A stretch of 6,240 nucleotides of DNA, from positions 1-6,240 of the forward strand of contig JAZQDP010000055.1 in the NCBI GenBank assembly GCA_045546875.1, read 5' to 3'. The position numbers were made by a program, and so were the translations under genes. The stretch is from RUG11551 sp045546875. Its GTDB lineage: Bacteria > Planctomycetota > Planctomycetia > Pirellulales > Thermoguttaceae. Shown here piece by piece: positions 1 through 5,865 of this stretch. Under the pieces are notes generated by a model. The model was not told the DNA's origin, searched no databases, and was given only the letters and a program-made list of their open reading frames with translations. Each line of letters begins with the position of its first letter. Positions within the stretch are counted from its first letter, which is position 1.

Positions 1-1
1 T

Positions 2-604
2 TACATGACCGTATGGAAGGCAATTATGGTTATCCGACACGCGATCTTTTGCCATGCGGAAGACGCGAACGAAATCCTCATGTCCGGCGAAATTGAACTG
101 GACGAATCCTATTTCGGTGGTCGCCGGAAAGGAAATCGAGGTCGCGGAGCCGCTGGCAAGGTCCCTGTTTTTGGAATCCTGACGCGTGAAGGAAAGGTTC
201 ACGTTGAGGTTGTTCCTAACGTCCAGGCACAAACCTTGCTGAATATTACTGTTAAAAAGGTTCGTCGTGGAAGTATTGTATATACTGATAAATATAAGGC
301 TTACGACAGTTTAATGTTTTGTGGCTATCGCCATTTGAACGTGGATCATTCCTCCAAGTTCGTTGATGGAAAAGTTCACATCAATGGTTTGGAAGGCTTC
401 TGGTCGTGGGCAAAGGAACGACTTTCCAAACACCATGGAATTTCGCCGAAACATTTTCCCCTTTACTTAAAGGAGCTGGAATTCCGATATAATCATAGGT
501 TCGAATTGATATTTGAACAACTCGTGGCGTTTATGTCGGATTTTATTCCTGAACTCCCTGATGAAGCGGATCCTTCGCTCAGCTCAACCTCCCAACGGGA
601 ATGA
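2..604 (+). CDS. IS1595-family (ISXO2-like) transposase, 5'-truncated by the window edge
   Basis: DDE-type transposase that would cut and join the ends of its own insertion sequence. The frame is open to the left edge (TAC codon before the ATG at 5), so that ATG is internal and the N-terminal part, including the zinc-ribbon usual in this family, is missing. Numbering from that ATG, visible signatures are ELDESYFGG with Asp33, VYTDKYKAY with Asp95, a His in VDHSS (115), and INGLEGFWSWAKERL with Asn127/Glu130, followed by a C-terminal LKELEFRYNHR block. Asp33, Asp95 and Glu130 are the likely catalytic triad. The stop codon lies in a small hairpin (GGGAAT, GAAA loop, ATTCCC, 597-612) without a good T-tract. 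No frameshift is seen in the visible part. The gene points towards cas9 but is probably an independent mobile element. Family assignment rests on motif recognition; whether the element is intact cannot be judged. Confidence 0.86.
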   Translation, partial: YMTVWKAIMVIRHAIFCHAEDANEILMSGEIELDESYFGGRRKGNRGRGAAGKVPVFGILTREGKVHVEVVPNVQAQTLLNITVKKVRRGSIVYTDKYKAYDSLMFCGYRHLNVDHSSKFVDGKVHINGLEGFWSWAKERLSKHHGISPKHFPLYLKELEFRYNHRFELIFEQLVAFMSDFIPELPDEADPSLSSTSQRE

Positions 605-622
605 AAATTCCCTTGCGGTTCT

Positions 623-718
623 GCTTCGCTTGAATTTTATCGGACTTCGTTCGGAAATTTTTCTTAACACTTCGTTAAAAAATTTCCTCACTTCATCCGC
701 TTCCAAATTCAGCGAAGC
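623..718. repeat. Nested inverted repeats / multi-branched hairpin downstream of the transposase
   Basis: An outer pair of arms (623-637 and 705-718) matches over 14 bp with one bulged T and encloses two inner hairpins. One is about 5 bp at 641-653 with a TTC loop. The other is strong: 653-668 pairs with 674-687 over 14 bp with a 2-nt bulge and ACTTC as loop. The stretch lies between the transposase stop and the likely end of the insertion sequence, so it is probably part of that element. It could insulate the transposase transcript from cas9 or be a transposition-related structure; neither is shown. A 61-residue minus-strand frame over this region (584-769) looks like a by-product. Confidence 0.6.
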
Positions 719-745
719 GACACCGACCGACGGGAATTTTATAAC

Positions 746-770
746 ACCCGATTTATAGTTAAATTTCACC
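746..770 (-). mobile_element. Putative right terminal inverted repeat of the IS1595-like element
   Basis: Read inward on the minus strand the segment starts GGTGAAATTTAACTATAAAT, an AT-rich end beginning with GG, as is common for IS1595-family termini. It lies about 165 bp after the transposase stop and 45 bp before the cas9 -35 box. The left end is outside the window, so neither the matching repeat nor the 8-bp target duplication typical of the family can be checked. The true end could also be slightly to the right, near 782, where another GG-starting sequence is seen on the minus strand. Confidence 0.3.
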
Positions 771-805
771 TTTTTTTAGTCCAAAAAACGATCAATTACC
801 AATTT

Positions 806-866
806 TTTTGTTACCTTGAATTATTTTCGAAATGTGATATAATAGATGTTAAGTTTGGTAACAAAA
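806..866. repeat. 10-bp perfect inverted repeat flanking the cas9 promoter
   Basis: TTTTGTTACC at 806-815 is the exact reverse complement of GGTAACAAAA at 857-866. The arms are 41 bp apart and straddle the -35 and -10 boxes and the expected start of transcription. The spacing is about four helical turns from arm to arm, which would suit a repressor binding both arms. A long-range hairpin or remnant element ends are alternatives. No regulator gene is present in the window. Confidence 0.5.
816..843 (+). promoter_or_regulatory. Predicted sigma-70 promoter of cas9 (extended -10)
   Basis: TTGAAT (816-821, 4 of 6 to consensus) is followed after 16 bp by a perfect TATAAT (838-843) preceded by TG at 835-836, giving TGATATAAT. 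Transcription should begin near 850, about 70 nt before the cas9 ATG. The same nine bases, TGATATAAT, form the promoter-like end of each CRISPR repeat. The promoter lies outside the transposase and its likely terminus, so cas9 probably does not depend on the insertion sequence for expression. Confidence 0.75.
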
Positions 867-905
867 TAATTATTAGAAGTAATATTATCCAACTAACCTT
901 TTTAT
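852..905 (+). promoter_or_regulatory. cas9 leader hairpin followed by a T-run (possible attenuator)
   Basis: In the expected leader RNA, AGTTTGG (852-858) can pair with CCAACT (889-894) with one bulge, and inside it ATAAT-T-ATTA (866-875) pairs with TAATATTAT (880-888) around a GAAG loop. The stem is followed by AACCTTTTT. This has the shape of an AT-rich intrinsic terminator or attenuator before cas9. The left arm of the upstream inverted repeat (806-815) is not transcribed from the predicted start, so it would not compete. The stem is AT-rich and may be weak. Confidence 0.35.
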
Positions 906-918
906 ATAACAAAATATA

Positions 919-3900
919 ATGAAGTACGAAATCGGTTTGGATCTTGGGGTGCAAAGCATCGGTTGGGCTGTTAAAGTTGGAAACAAACTCGTTAAATTGG
1001 GCGTACATTGTTTTGACAGTGGAACTGGCACAGCGGACGATATCGCAAAAGGAAAAGACGAATCCCGCAACGCTGCCAGACAAGCTGCCCGTTCCTTGCG
1101 TCGACAGACTCAGCGACGAAGTCAACGCTCCGTTGCCGTTGCAAGAGAACTCCAAAAAGCAGGGCTTTTCCCAACGGTTGACGAAAAAGGCGTTCCATAT
1201 AACGTCGCTCGTTCAGAAGATCGAGATCGATTGATTAAAGAGCTTGACTGGGATTTCTTCAGTAAATTCATCAACGAGGGCGATCGCGTTGAAGCGCAGC
1301 TTCTGCCTTATTTGCTTCGCGCTCGCTCGCTTGACAAAAAACTTGAATCTTTCGAATTGGGACGCGTCTTTTATCACATTTCCCAACGACGCGGTTATCT
1401 GAGCAATCGAAAAGCCGTTAAAGAATCCGAACAGGGCGAAGATGAAGAAGGCAAAGTCAAAGCCGGGATTTCTGAGCTGGATTCTAAAATGAAAGAAATG
1501 GACTGCCGAACCTTGGGAGAATATTTTTCCAAAATCGACCCGGAGGAAACCAGAATTCGTCAACGATATACGTCTCGGCAAATGTATCTGGACGAGTTTG
1601 AGGCGATATGGAATAAACAAGCGCAATTTAATCCGCTCTTGACGGAGAGCGTCAAAGAGAAGATTCATCACGCCATTTTCTTTCAGCGACCGTTAAAGTC
1701 CATGCGAAACAAACTGGGGAAATGCGAATTGGTTCCTGGAAAACGCCGCGCTCCGATCGCATGTATGGAATTCCAGCGTTTCAGATATTGGCAAAAACTA
1801 TTGGATTTGAAGTATGATTCAAATGGCTATTGGCAGGAACTTATGCCAGAGGAACTTGATTTGCTTGCGAAAGAACTGGAATTAAATGAATCGCTGACCT
1901 TTACGGAAATTAAATCGCTCCTCGGTCTGAAACGAAACGTAAAAATCAACCTGGCAGAAGGCGGAGAAACAAAAATTCGTGGGAACGTAACAGCCGCCCG
2001 ACTTCGAAAAGCTCTTCCGGATCGCTGGGACGCGATGTCTGAAAAACAACAGGACGATCTGGTAAACGAAATCCTCCAGTTTGAACGCGAAGACGCTTTA
2101 GCCAAGCGGTTAATAAAAGTCTTTCAGTTTACGGCAACTGAAGCGCAAACGGTTGCTGCAACGTTCCTCGAAAACGGTTGGGCAATGTACAGCAAAGCCG
2201 CTCTTGGAAAACTTCTCCCATATATGCGTGAAAATCAAAAACCGTTTTCAACCGCGGTAAAAGAAATCTTTAACATCCAAAAGCAGCAAAAACAAATATG
2301 GGATTTCCTTCCGCCGGCGGAAATTGCAATGGGACAAATTCGCAATCCCGTTGTAACCCGAACGCTGACAGAATTACGAAAAGTCGTCAACAGTATTATT
2401 CGACACGCACAAAAAGAAGGATGGGGCAATAAAGACGGCAAGCCAAACAGAATATTTATCGAACTGGCTCGCGATATGAAAAAAAGCCGCAAAGAACGTG
2501 AAAAGGATTTTAATAATAATCGGAAAAATGAAAAAGACCGAGAAAACGCTCGTGTAAAGATTATTAAAGAAGCAGGGATTCAAGAGCCAAAACCAAACGA
2601 CATTCTTAAGGTTTTGTTGGCTCAAGAGTGTAACTGGCAATGCCCCTATACAGGGAAAACCATTACCATGAAAAATTTGTTTGGCGCTCATCCACAATTT
2701 GACATCGAACATATTTTGCCCTTTAGCCGCAGCTTGGACAACTCTTTTGCCAACAAAACGCTCTGCGACGCTAAGTATAATCGGGACGTCAAAAGAAATC
2801 AAACGCCTTACGAATGCGCCAGCGGATCTCCTGACGAGTATCATCAAATGCTTGAACGCGTTAAACGCTTTACAGGCGGTTCTTCCGGACGTGGAGGGAA
2901 CGCGAAACTGCGTCGGTTTCAAATGACTGAAATTCCTGATGGGTTTACCACTCGAGTTCTTAACGACACCAGATATATCAGCCGTTTGGCTTGCGATTAT
3001 TTGGGAATGTTATACGGCGGTCAAATTGACAGAACGGATTCCGAAAACGATTCCGATATCGGAACGCGCCGCATTTTTGTCTGTACAGGGCAGGCGACTG
3101 CCTGGGTCAGACGCGAATGGGATCTAAACAAAATTCTTAACGATGGCGACGAAAAAGAACGAGTTGACCACAGACATCACGCTGTCGACGCCGCGGCGAT
3201 TCTCTTTTGTACGCCAGAAGTTGTTCGTCTGCTCGCCTCCGCTGCGGAAAGAGCTGAAGAGCTTAACGATAAACGCCGACTTTTCCTTCGCGGAGAGATT
3301 GAAAAACCGTATCAGGGCTACTGGGACGACGTTGCCGCTCTAGTTGATGAAATCAACGTTTCTTATCGCTGCAATAAAAAGGTGTCTGGTTCGCTGCATA
3401 AGGAAACAAACTACAGTAAAGCGCATATCGAAATTGATCCTAAAACCGGGAAGGAAATTGAGTATCGCTATCTGAGAAAACCGTTGGCGTCAATGTCTGT
3501 TAACGAAATAAAATGTATCGTTGACCCTGTAATAAGAGAAATAGTTCTCGAAAAACTGGAACGATTGGGCGGCAAACCCAAAGCCTTCGCTGACGAGAAT
3601 GAACTGCCTTACCGGATTGTAAAATCCAAAGATGGAACACAAAGACTTGTCCCAATTAAAAAGGCGCGATATCGTCAGGTAATAACCGTTAAAAAGATCG
3701 GCAAGAATGCTAACGAACGCTTTGTCGCTACTGGCGGCAACCATCACATGGAAGTCTTCGCCGTTCTGGATAAAGACGGACGCGAAACTAAATGGGTTGC
3801 TGATACTGTTACCCTTTTTGACGCCTACCAAAGGCTCGTTAATCATCAGCCCATTGTTAATCGCGACCACGGTCCAAGTACAGTATATAAATTCACGTTG

Positions 3901-4128
3901 TATAAAAATGAATTTCTGCTGTATACCACGCCGGACGGAACTACAGTCTTAAAACGCATATACAAATTTAGCGGTCAAGAAATTGGCTGGGGAGATCATA
4001 ACGATGCTCATCCAGCCGCAGAAGTAACTTCGATGTCCGGTAATAGACCTAAAATAAACTCATTGCGAGGTCGCGTCCAAAAGGTTACTGTCGATTGTTG
4101 GGGCGATATTCATCCCGCCAACGATTAG
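919..4128 (+). CDS. cas9: Type II-C CRISPR-associated endonuclease Cas9
   Basis: RNA-guided DNA endonuclease: with crRNA and tracrRNA it binds DNA next to a PAM and cuts both strands. At 1069 residues it has the usual compact II-C size. In order: RuvC-I (IGLDLGVQSIGW, catalytic Asp8); arginine-rich bridge helix (about 47-75); helical recognition lobe; RuvC-II (IFIELARD, Glu515); HNH with FDIEHILPFSR (His598), Asn612 and Asn621, whose spacing equals His840/Asn854/Asn863 of the S. pyogenes enzyme; RuvC-III with HHAVDA (His754, Asp757); and a C-terminal PAM-interacting region with GGNHHME at 939-945. All catalytic residues are present, so it should be active. Cys571 and Cys575 before the HNH could belong to a metal knuckle. 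The start is fixed by RuvC-I lying directly after the Met; no Shine-Dalgarno sequence precedes it. It is read from its own promoter and converges on cas1. The PAM cannot be read from the sequence. Confidence 0.98.
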   Translation: MKYEIGLDLGVQSIGWAVKVGNKLVKLGVHCFDSGTGTADDIAKGKDESRNAARQAARSLRRQTQRRSQRSVAVARELQKAGLFPTVDEKGVPYNVARSEDRDRLIKELDWDFFSKFINEGDRVEAQLLPYLLRARSLDKKLESFELGRVFYHISQRRGYLSNRKAVKESEQGEDEEGKVKAGISELDSKMKEMDCRTLGEYFSKIDPEETRIRQRYTSRQMYLDEFEAIWNKQAQFNPLLTESVKEKIHHAIFFQRPLKSMRNKLGKCELVPGKRRAPIACMEFQRFRYWQKLLDLKYDSNGYWQELMPEELDLLAKELELNESLTFTEIKSLLGLKRNVKINLAEGGETKIRGNVTAARLRKALPDRWDAMSEKQQDDLVNEILQFEREDALAKRLIKVFQFTATEAQTVAATFLENGWAMYSKAALGKLLPYMRENQKPFSTAVKEIFNIQKQQKQIWDFLPPAEIAMGQIRNPVVTRTLTELRKVVNSIIRHAQKEGWGNKDGKPNRIFIELARDMKKSRKEREKDFNNNRKNEKDRENARVKIIKEAGIQEPKPNDILKVLLAQECNWQCPYTGKTITMKNLFGAHPQFDIEHILPFSRSLDNSFANKTLCDAKYNRDVKRNQTPYECASGSPDEYHQMLERVKRFTGGSSGRGGNAKLRRFQMTEIPDGFTTRVLNDTRYISRLACDYLGMLYGGQIDRTDSENDSDIGTRRIFVCTGQATAWVRREWDLNKILNDGDEKERVDHRHHAVDAAAILFCTPEVVRLLASAAERAEELNDKRRLFLRGEIEKPYQGYWDDVAALVDEINVSYRCNKKVSGSLHKETNYSKAHIEIDPKTGKEIEYRYLRKPLASMSVNEIKCIVDPVIREIVLEKLERLGGKPKAFADENELPYRIVKSKDGTQRLVPIKKARYRQVITVKKIGKNANERFVATGGNHHMEVFAVLDKDGRETKWVADTVTLFDAYQRLVNHQPIVNRDHGPSTVYKFTLYKNEFLLYTTPDGTTVLKRIYKFSGQEIGWGDHNDAHPAAEVTSMSGNRPKINSLRGRVQKVTVDCWGDIHPAND

Positions 4129-4140
4129 CCCATAATCATT

Positions 4141-4187
4141 CAGGCAGACGATATTGTACGATTGCAAAATCAATTATCGTCTGCCTG
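4141..4187. terminator. Stem-loop between convergent cas9 and cas1
   Basis: CAGGCAGACGATA (4141-4153) is a perfect 13-bp reverse complement of 4175-4187. Three further pairs (TTG with CAA) can form past one bulged T, leaving a 14-nt loop. It begins 13 bp after the cas9 stop, and its right arm overlaps the last codons of cas1. On the plus strand it is followed by GCTTTCCTCTT, a mediocre U-tract; on the minus strand there is none. It probably stops or trims cas9 and cas1 messages and keeps the two from running into each other. Confidence 0.65.
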
Positions 4188-5129
4188 GCTTTCCTCTTGT
4201 GGATTTGATTTTTGTAAATTCGATATTTGGACAAAAGGCAATTTTTCCGGCAGAGCCAGATATTTCTTCTGACCGCAAAAAACGGCAACCAATGACGCTG
4301 TTGTTCTGCTTGCCGTCTCAAATATGTTTTCTTGACGACCGCCGACAATGTATCTGCTGTTTATAGCCTCAATGAGCGTTCTTTTAACTTCCGTTGTTAT
4401 CCCTTCTGATAATTGATTTGAATTCCACATTCGCCATACCGCGTTGTCTACGACAGGGCGAAAAGGTTCCATCAAATCGTCAGCCAGACAAAAGGCGTTG
4501 TACTTGTTATGATGGAACAATCCTAACGATGGGTTTAGTCCGGAAGATACAATTGCTCGAGTAACCAGACTGCGTAAAATCGCATAGCCGTAATTCAATG
4601 CGGAATTGATAACGTCTTTGCCATCGCAGTCTCTGGTAAACTTCGGAACGCGAAACAGCTTCGACCAGTATCGCCGCGCCGCCCGCCCTTCAATATTTGT
4701 TTCATCTCCCGATTTTACCAACGCCGCCATCTTTCCCATAGCGTAATCTTCCTGATAAATAGCCAATAAATTCTGAGACTGCCCCTGAATTTTGGCGCAG
4801 ACAATTTGCTTCCACAACCGTTTTTGCGTCGGCAACGATACGCTTGCCTGTTCCTTTACGTATCTTGACTGAAGATGATGCCCGCTAATCGGCGCCATCA
4901 TTCCTACCGGCATTTTGCTCTTGTCGCAGACAACGATAGTCGCCCCACACTCCATCAACAAATCCAAAACAGATTTCGTCAATTGGATCAAATACCCGGA
5001 AAGAATAATAACAGCTATTTCTTCAGTTGGAATGGAATGGTTCTTGCCATCCGCCTCCTCAATAATCAATTGCCGATTTCTAATGCTAAGCGACTGAGTC
5101 TGGTCTGAAAAATCAATTATACGATTCAT
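4170..5129 (-). CDS. cas1: CRISPR adaptation integrase Cas1 (type II)
   Basis: Metal-dependent integrase that, as a complex with Cas2, inserts new spacers into the array. At 319 residues it has the usual type II length. The N-terminal beta-rich domain (about 1-85) includes IPTEEIAVIILSG and ATIVVCDK. The catalytic helical domain carries Glu147 (NIEGRAARRYW), His206 (GLNPSLGLFHHNKYNAFCLADDLMEP) and Glu221, equivalent to Glu149/His205/Glu220 of the S. pyogenes protein. All are present, so it should be active. The C-terminal tail after about 300 is polar (SNPQEESQADDN). The start is the first Met of the conserved N-terminus; no Shine-Dalgarno sequence is seen. The gene is on the strand opposite to cas9 and cas2, unlike the usual co-directional II-C operon: it converges on cas9 (41 bp between stops) and diverges from cas2. 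Confidence 0.97.
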   Translation of the reverse strand: MNRIIDFSDQTQSLSIRNRQLIIEEADGKNHSIPTEEIAVIILSGYLIQLTKSVLDLLMECGATIVVCDKSKMPVGMMAPISGHHLQSRYVKEQASVSLPTQKRLWKQIVCAKIQGQSQNLLAIYQEDYAMGKMAALVKSGDETNIEGRAARRYWSKLFRVPKFTRDCDGKDVINSALNYGYAILRSLVTRAIVSSGLNPSLGLFHHNKYNAFCLADDLMEPFRPVVDNAVWRMWNSNQLSEGITTEVKRTLIEAINSRYIVGGRQENIFETASRTTASLVAVFCGQKKYLALPEKLPFVQISNLQKSNPQEESQADDN

Positions 5130-5176
5130 TTATAGTTTTATTCTGTTAATGAAACATTCTAAAAATTTAAAATAAT

Positions 5177-5188
5177 AATCGCGCGATT
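5177..5188. promoter_or_regulatory. 12-bp perfect palindrome, possible operator
   Basis: AATCGCGCGATT is its own reverse complement and its GCGCGC-type core stands out in an otherwise AT-rich spacer. It lies about 50 bp upstream of the cas1 start and 185 bp upstream of cas2. A dimeric regulator site for the divergent genes is the natural reading; a chance palindrome or a CG-methylase target are alternatives. Confidence 0.35.
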
Positions 5189-5278
5189 TTAAGATTTCAC
5201 ATAATAGTGATAGAAAATCAAAAGTGTTCATCAAACACCCTGTCTATATTTTAATTAAATTGCGTTATTCTTCTATCT

Positions 5279-5309
5279 TTGCATCGTAAAAATATTTTCT
5301 GATTATAAT
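5279..5309 (+). promoter_or_regulatory. Possible cas2 promoter
   Basis: TATAAT at 5304-5309 is a perfect -10 box, preceded by CTGAT, much like the end of the CRISPR repeat but with one extra base, so the TG is shifted out of its best place. The nearest -35-like box, TTGCAT (5279-5284), is 19 bp away, longer than ideal. A start near 5316 would give a 57-nt leader. Confidence 0.35.
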
Positions 5310-5372
5310 AATATTTGAAGGTAAGGTAGTTTATAACCAAGTTGGCTTTCCATTTGATTAAAAGAAATATTA

Positions 5373-5723
5373 ATGCCCCGCCGCGAATTAATTAATTCAT
5401 CGTATTCATCCATGTGGTTAATTGCAATGTTTGATTTGCCAGTCGTAACGAAAAAAGAACGTAAGGCTGCTGCAAAATTCCGTAAAGAACTTTTGAAAGA
5501 TGGGTTTTCAATGCTTCAGTATTCTGTCTACGGACGCTACTGCGCCAGCGAAGCCGCCGCAAAACCTCATCGCGATACTGTTGTCGCTGCCCTGCCGCCA
5601 ACAGGACAGGTAAGAATTATTGCCATTACAGAAAGGCAATTTGAAAAAATGGAAAATTTTGTCGGAAAGAAACCTGCCTCAATTGCTCCTGAAGAGATTT
5701 CAGAGCAACTGACTTTCTTTTGA
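5373..5723 (+). CDS. cas2: CRISPR adaptation protein Cas2 (type II-C)
   Basis: Small ferredoxin-fold protein that dimerises and bridges two Cas1 dimers in the spacer-integration complex. At 116 residues it is of normal length. The first beta strand and its conserved acidic end are seen in MWLIAMFDLP (Asp21), followed by the basic helix KKERKAAAKFRKELLKDGF and the strand SMLQYSVYGRYC typical of type II Cas2; VRIIAITERQFEKMENFVGKK follows. The first Met gives a 13-residue extension before MWLIAMFDLP, which II-C Cas2 proteins often have; the Met at 5412 is a possible later start. No strong ribosome binding site is present (AAAAGAAA is the closest). The gene is transcribed away from cas1 and converges on the tracrRNA, with 30 bp between its stop and the predicted RNA 3' end. 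Confidence 0.96.
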   Translation: MPRRELINSSYSSMWLIAMFDLPVVTKKERKAAAKFRKELLKDGFSMLQYSVYGRYCASEAAAKPHRDTVVAALPPTGQVRIIAITERQFEKMENFVGKKPASIAPEEISEQLTFF

Positions 5724-5753
5724 CGTTTTTATTTGCCCTAATTTTTATTGAAT

Positions 5754-5796
5754 AAAAAGAAAAACCCGTAGAAATCATAAAATTTCTACAGGTTTT
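5754..5796 (-). terminator. Intrinsic terminator of the tracrRNA, probably shared with cas2
   Basis: Plus-strand arms 5761-5775 and 5782-5796 form a 15-bp stem with one mismatch on the plus strand, which is a U-G pair in the minus-strand RNA, and a 6-nt loop. In the minus direction the stem is followed by a clear U-rich tail (TTTTTCTTTTT, 5764-5754). In the plus direction the tail is poorer (TTTTCTTCT), so cas2 transcripts may also end here but less efficiently. Confidence 0.8.
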
Positions 5797-5832
5797 CTTC
5801 TGCAAGCTCTTTGTTTGCTTCAGGTTATAGGA
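5754..5832 (-). ncRNA. Predicted tracrRNA next to the array
   Basis: This RNA would pair with the repeat part of each crRNA and hold it in Cas9. The anti-repeat, minus strand 5837-5817, faces the first 21 nt of the crRNA repeat (GCTATGGG...) with 12 Watson-Crick pairs, 6 G-U pairs and 3 mismatches (repeat positions 4, 14 and 20). A start about 6-8 nt after the TATAAT of the adjoining repeat keeps roughly 14-16 nt of it. The tail AAAGAGCTTGCAG that follows closely resembles AAAGAGTTTGCGG of the Campylobacter jejuni tracrRNA, as remembered, and would form the short nexus (CTT/AAG around GCAG). A 15-bp terminator hairpin ends the RNA at about 80 nt. No better anti-repeat was found in the intergenic DNA. 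Start, end and processing are inferred. Confidence 0.8.
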
Positions 5833-5837
5833 AATGA

Positions 5838-5865
5838 ATTATATCAGATCGACGATTCCGCACAA
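5838..5865 (-). promoter_or_regulatory. Promoter inside the terminal CRISPR repeat, predicted to drive the tracrRNA
   Basis: On the minus strand TTGTGC (5865-5860), 16 bp, then TATAAT (5843-5838) with TG one base upstream: a perfect extended -10 with a weaker -35. Transcription would start near 5832-5830, within the anti-repeat. The same promoter recurs in every repeat (-10 boxes at 5904-5909, 5969-5974, 6034-6039, 6100-6105, 6166-6171 and 6231-6236), where it would start crRNAs 6-8 nt into the following spacer. Confidence 0.75.

Larger units (their letters stand above)
5130..5372. promoter_or_regulatory. Divergent cas1/cas2 intergenic region
   Basis: A very AT-rich 243-bp stretch that must hold promoters for both cas1 and cas2. 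No open reading frame of note and no anti-repeat were found. For cas1, TTGATG (minus strand, 5234-5229) lies 16 bp from a poor TATCAC, so its promoter is unclear. A short hairpin (GTGTT/AACAC) lies near 5224-5238. The most ordered element is the palindrome described separately. Confidence 0.55.

Noticed and set aside
584..769. 61-residue minus-strand open frame (MKFNYKSGVIKFP...)
   Set aside because: It overlaps the transposase end and the inverted repeats, starts in the likely IS terminus, and shows no recognisable domain; its apparent protein-like content may reflect the repeats.
811..1155. 114-residue minus-strand open frame across the cas9 promoter and start
   Set aside because: It is antisense to the conserved RuvC-I and bridge helix of cas9, and its hydrophobic end derives from AT-rich promoter DNA.
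2374..2922. 182-residue minus-strand open frame inside cas9
   Set aside because: Shadow of the cas9 reading frame across the RuvC-II/HNH region; no known domain and no promoter or start signal.
4529..4545. Anti-repeat-like match (ATGGGTT, 2-nt bulge, GTCCGGAA) to the crRNA repeat inside cas1
   Set aside because: It encodes the conserved Cas1 segment SGLNPSLG next to the catalytic His, has no promoter or terminator around it, and the site beside the array is much better supported.
4735..4742. CCCATAGC, identical to the end of the plus-strand repeat, inside cas1
   Set aside because: An 8-base match is expected by chance at this length, it is coding, and the neighbouring bases do not continue the match.
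5764..5772. AACCCGTAG on the plus strand, which could pair with the crRNA start, as an alternative tracrRNA pointing into the array
   Set aside because: It is one arm of the terminator stem, pairing does not extend beyond about nine bases, and no promoter or terminator fits a plus-strand RNA here.
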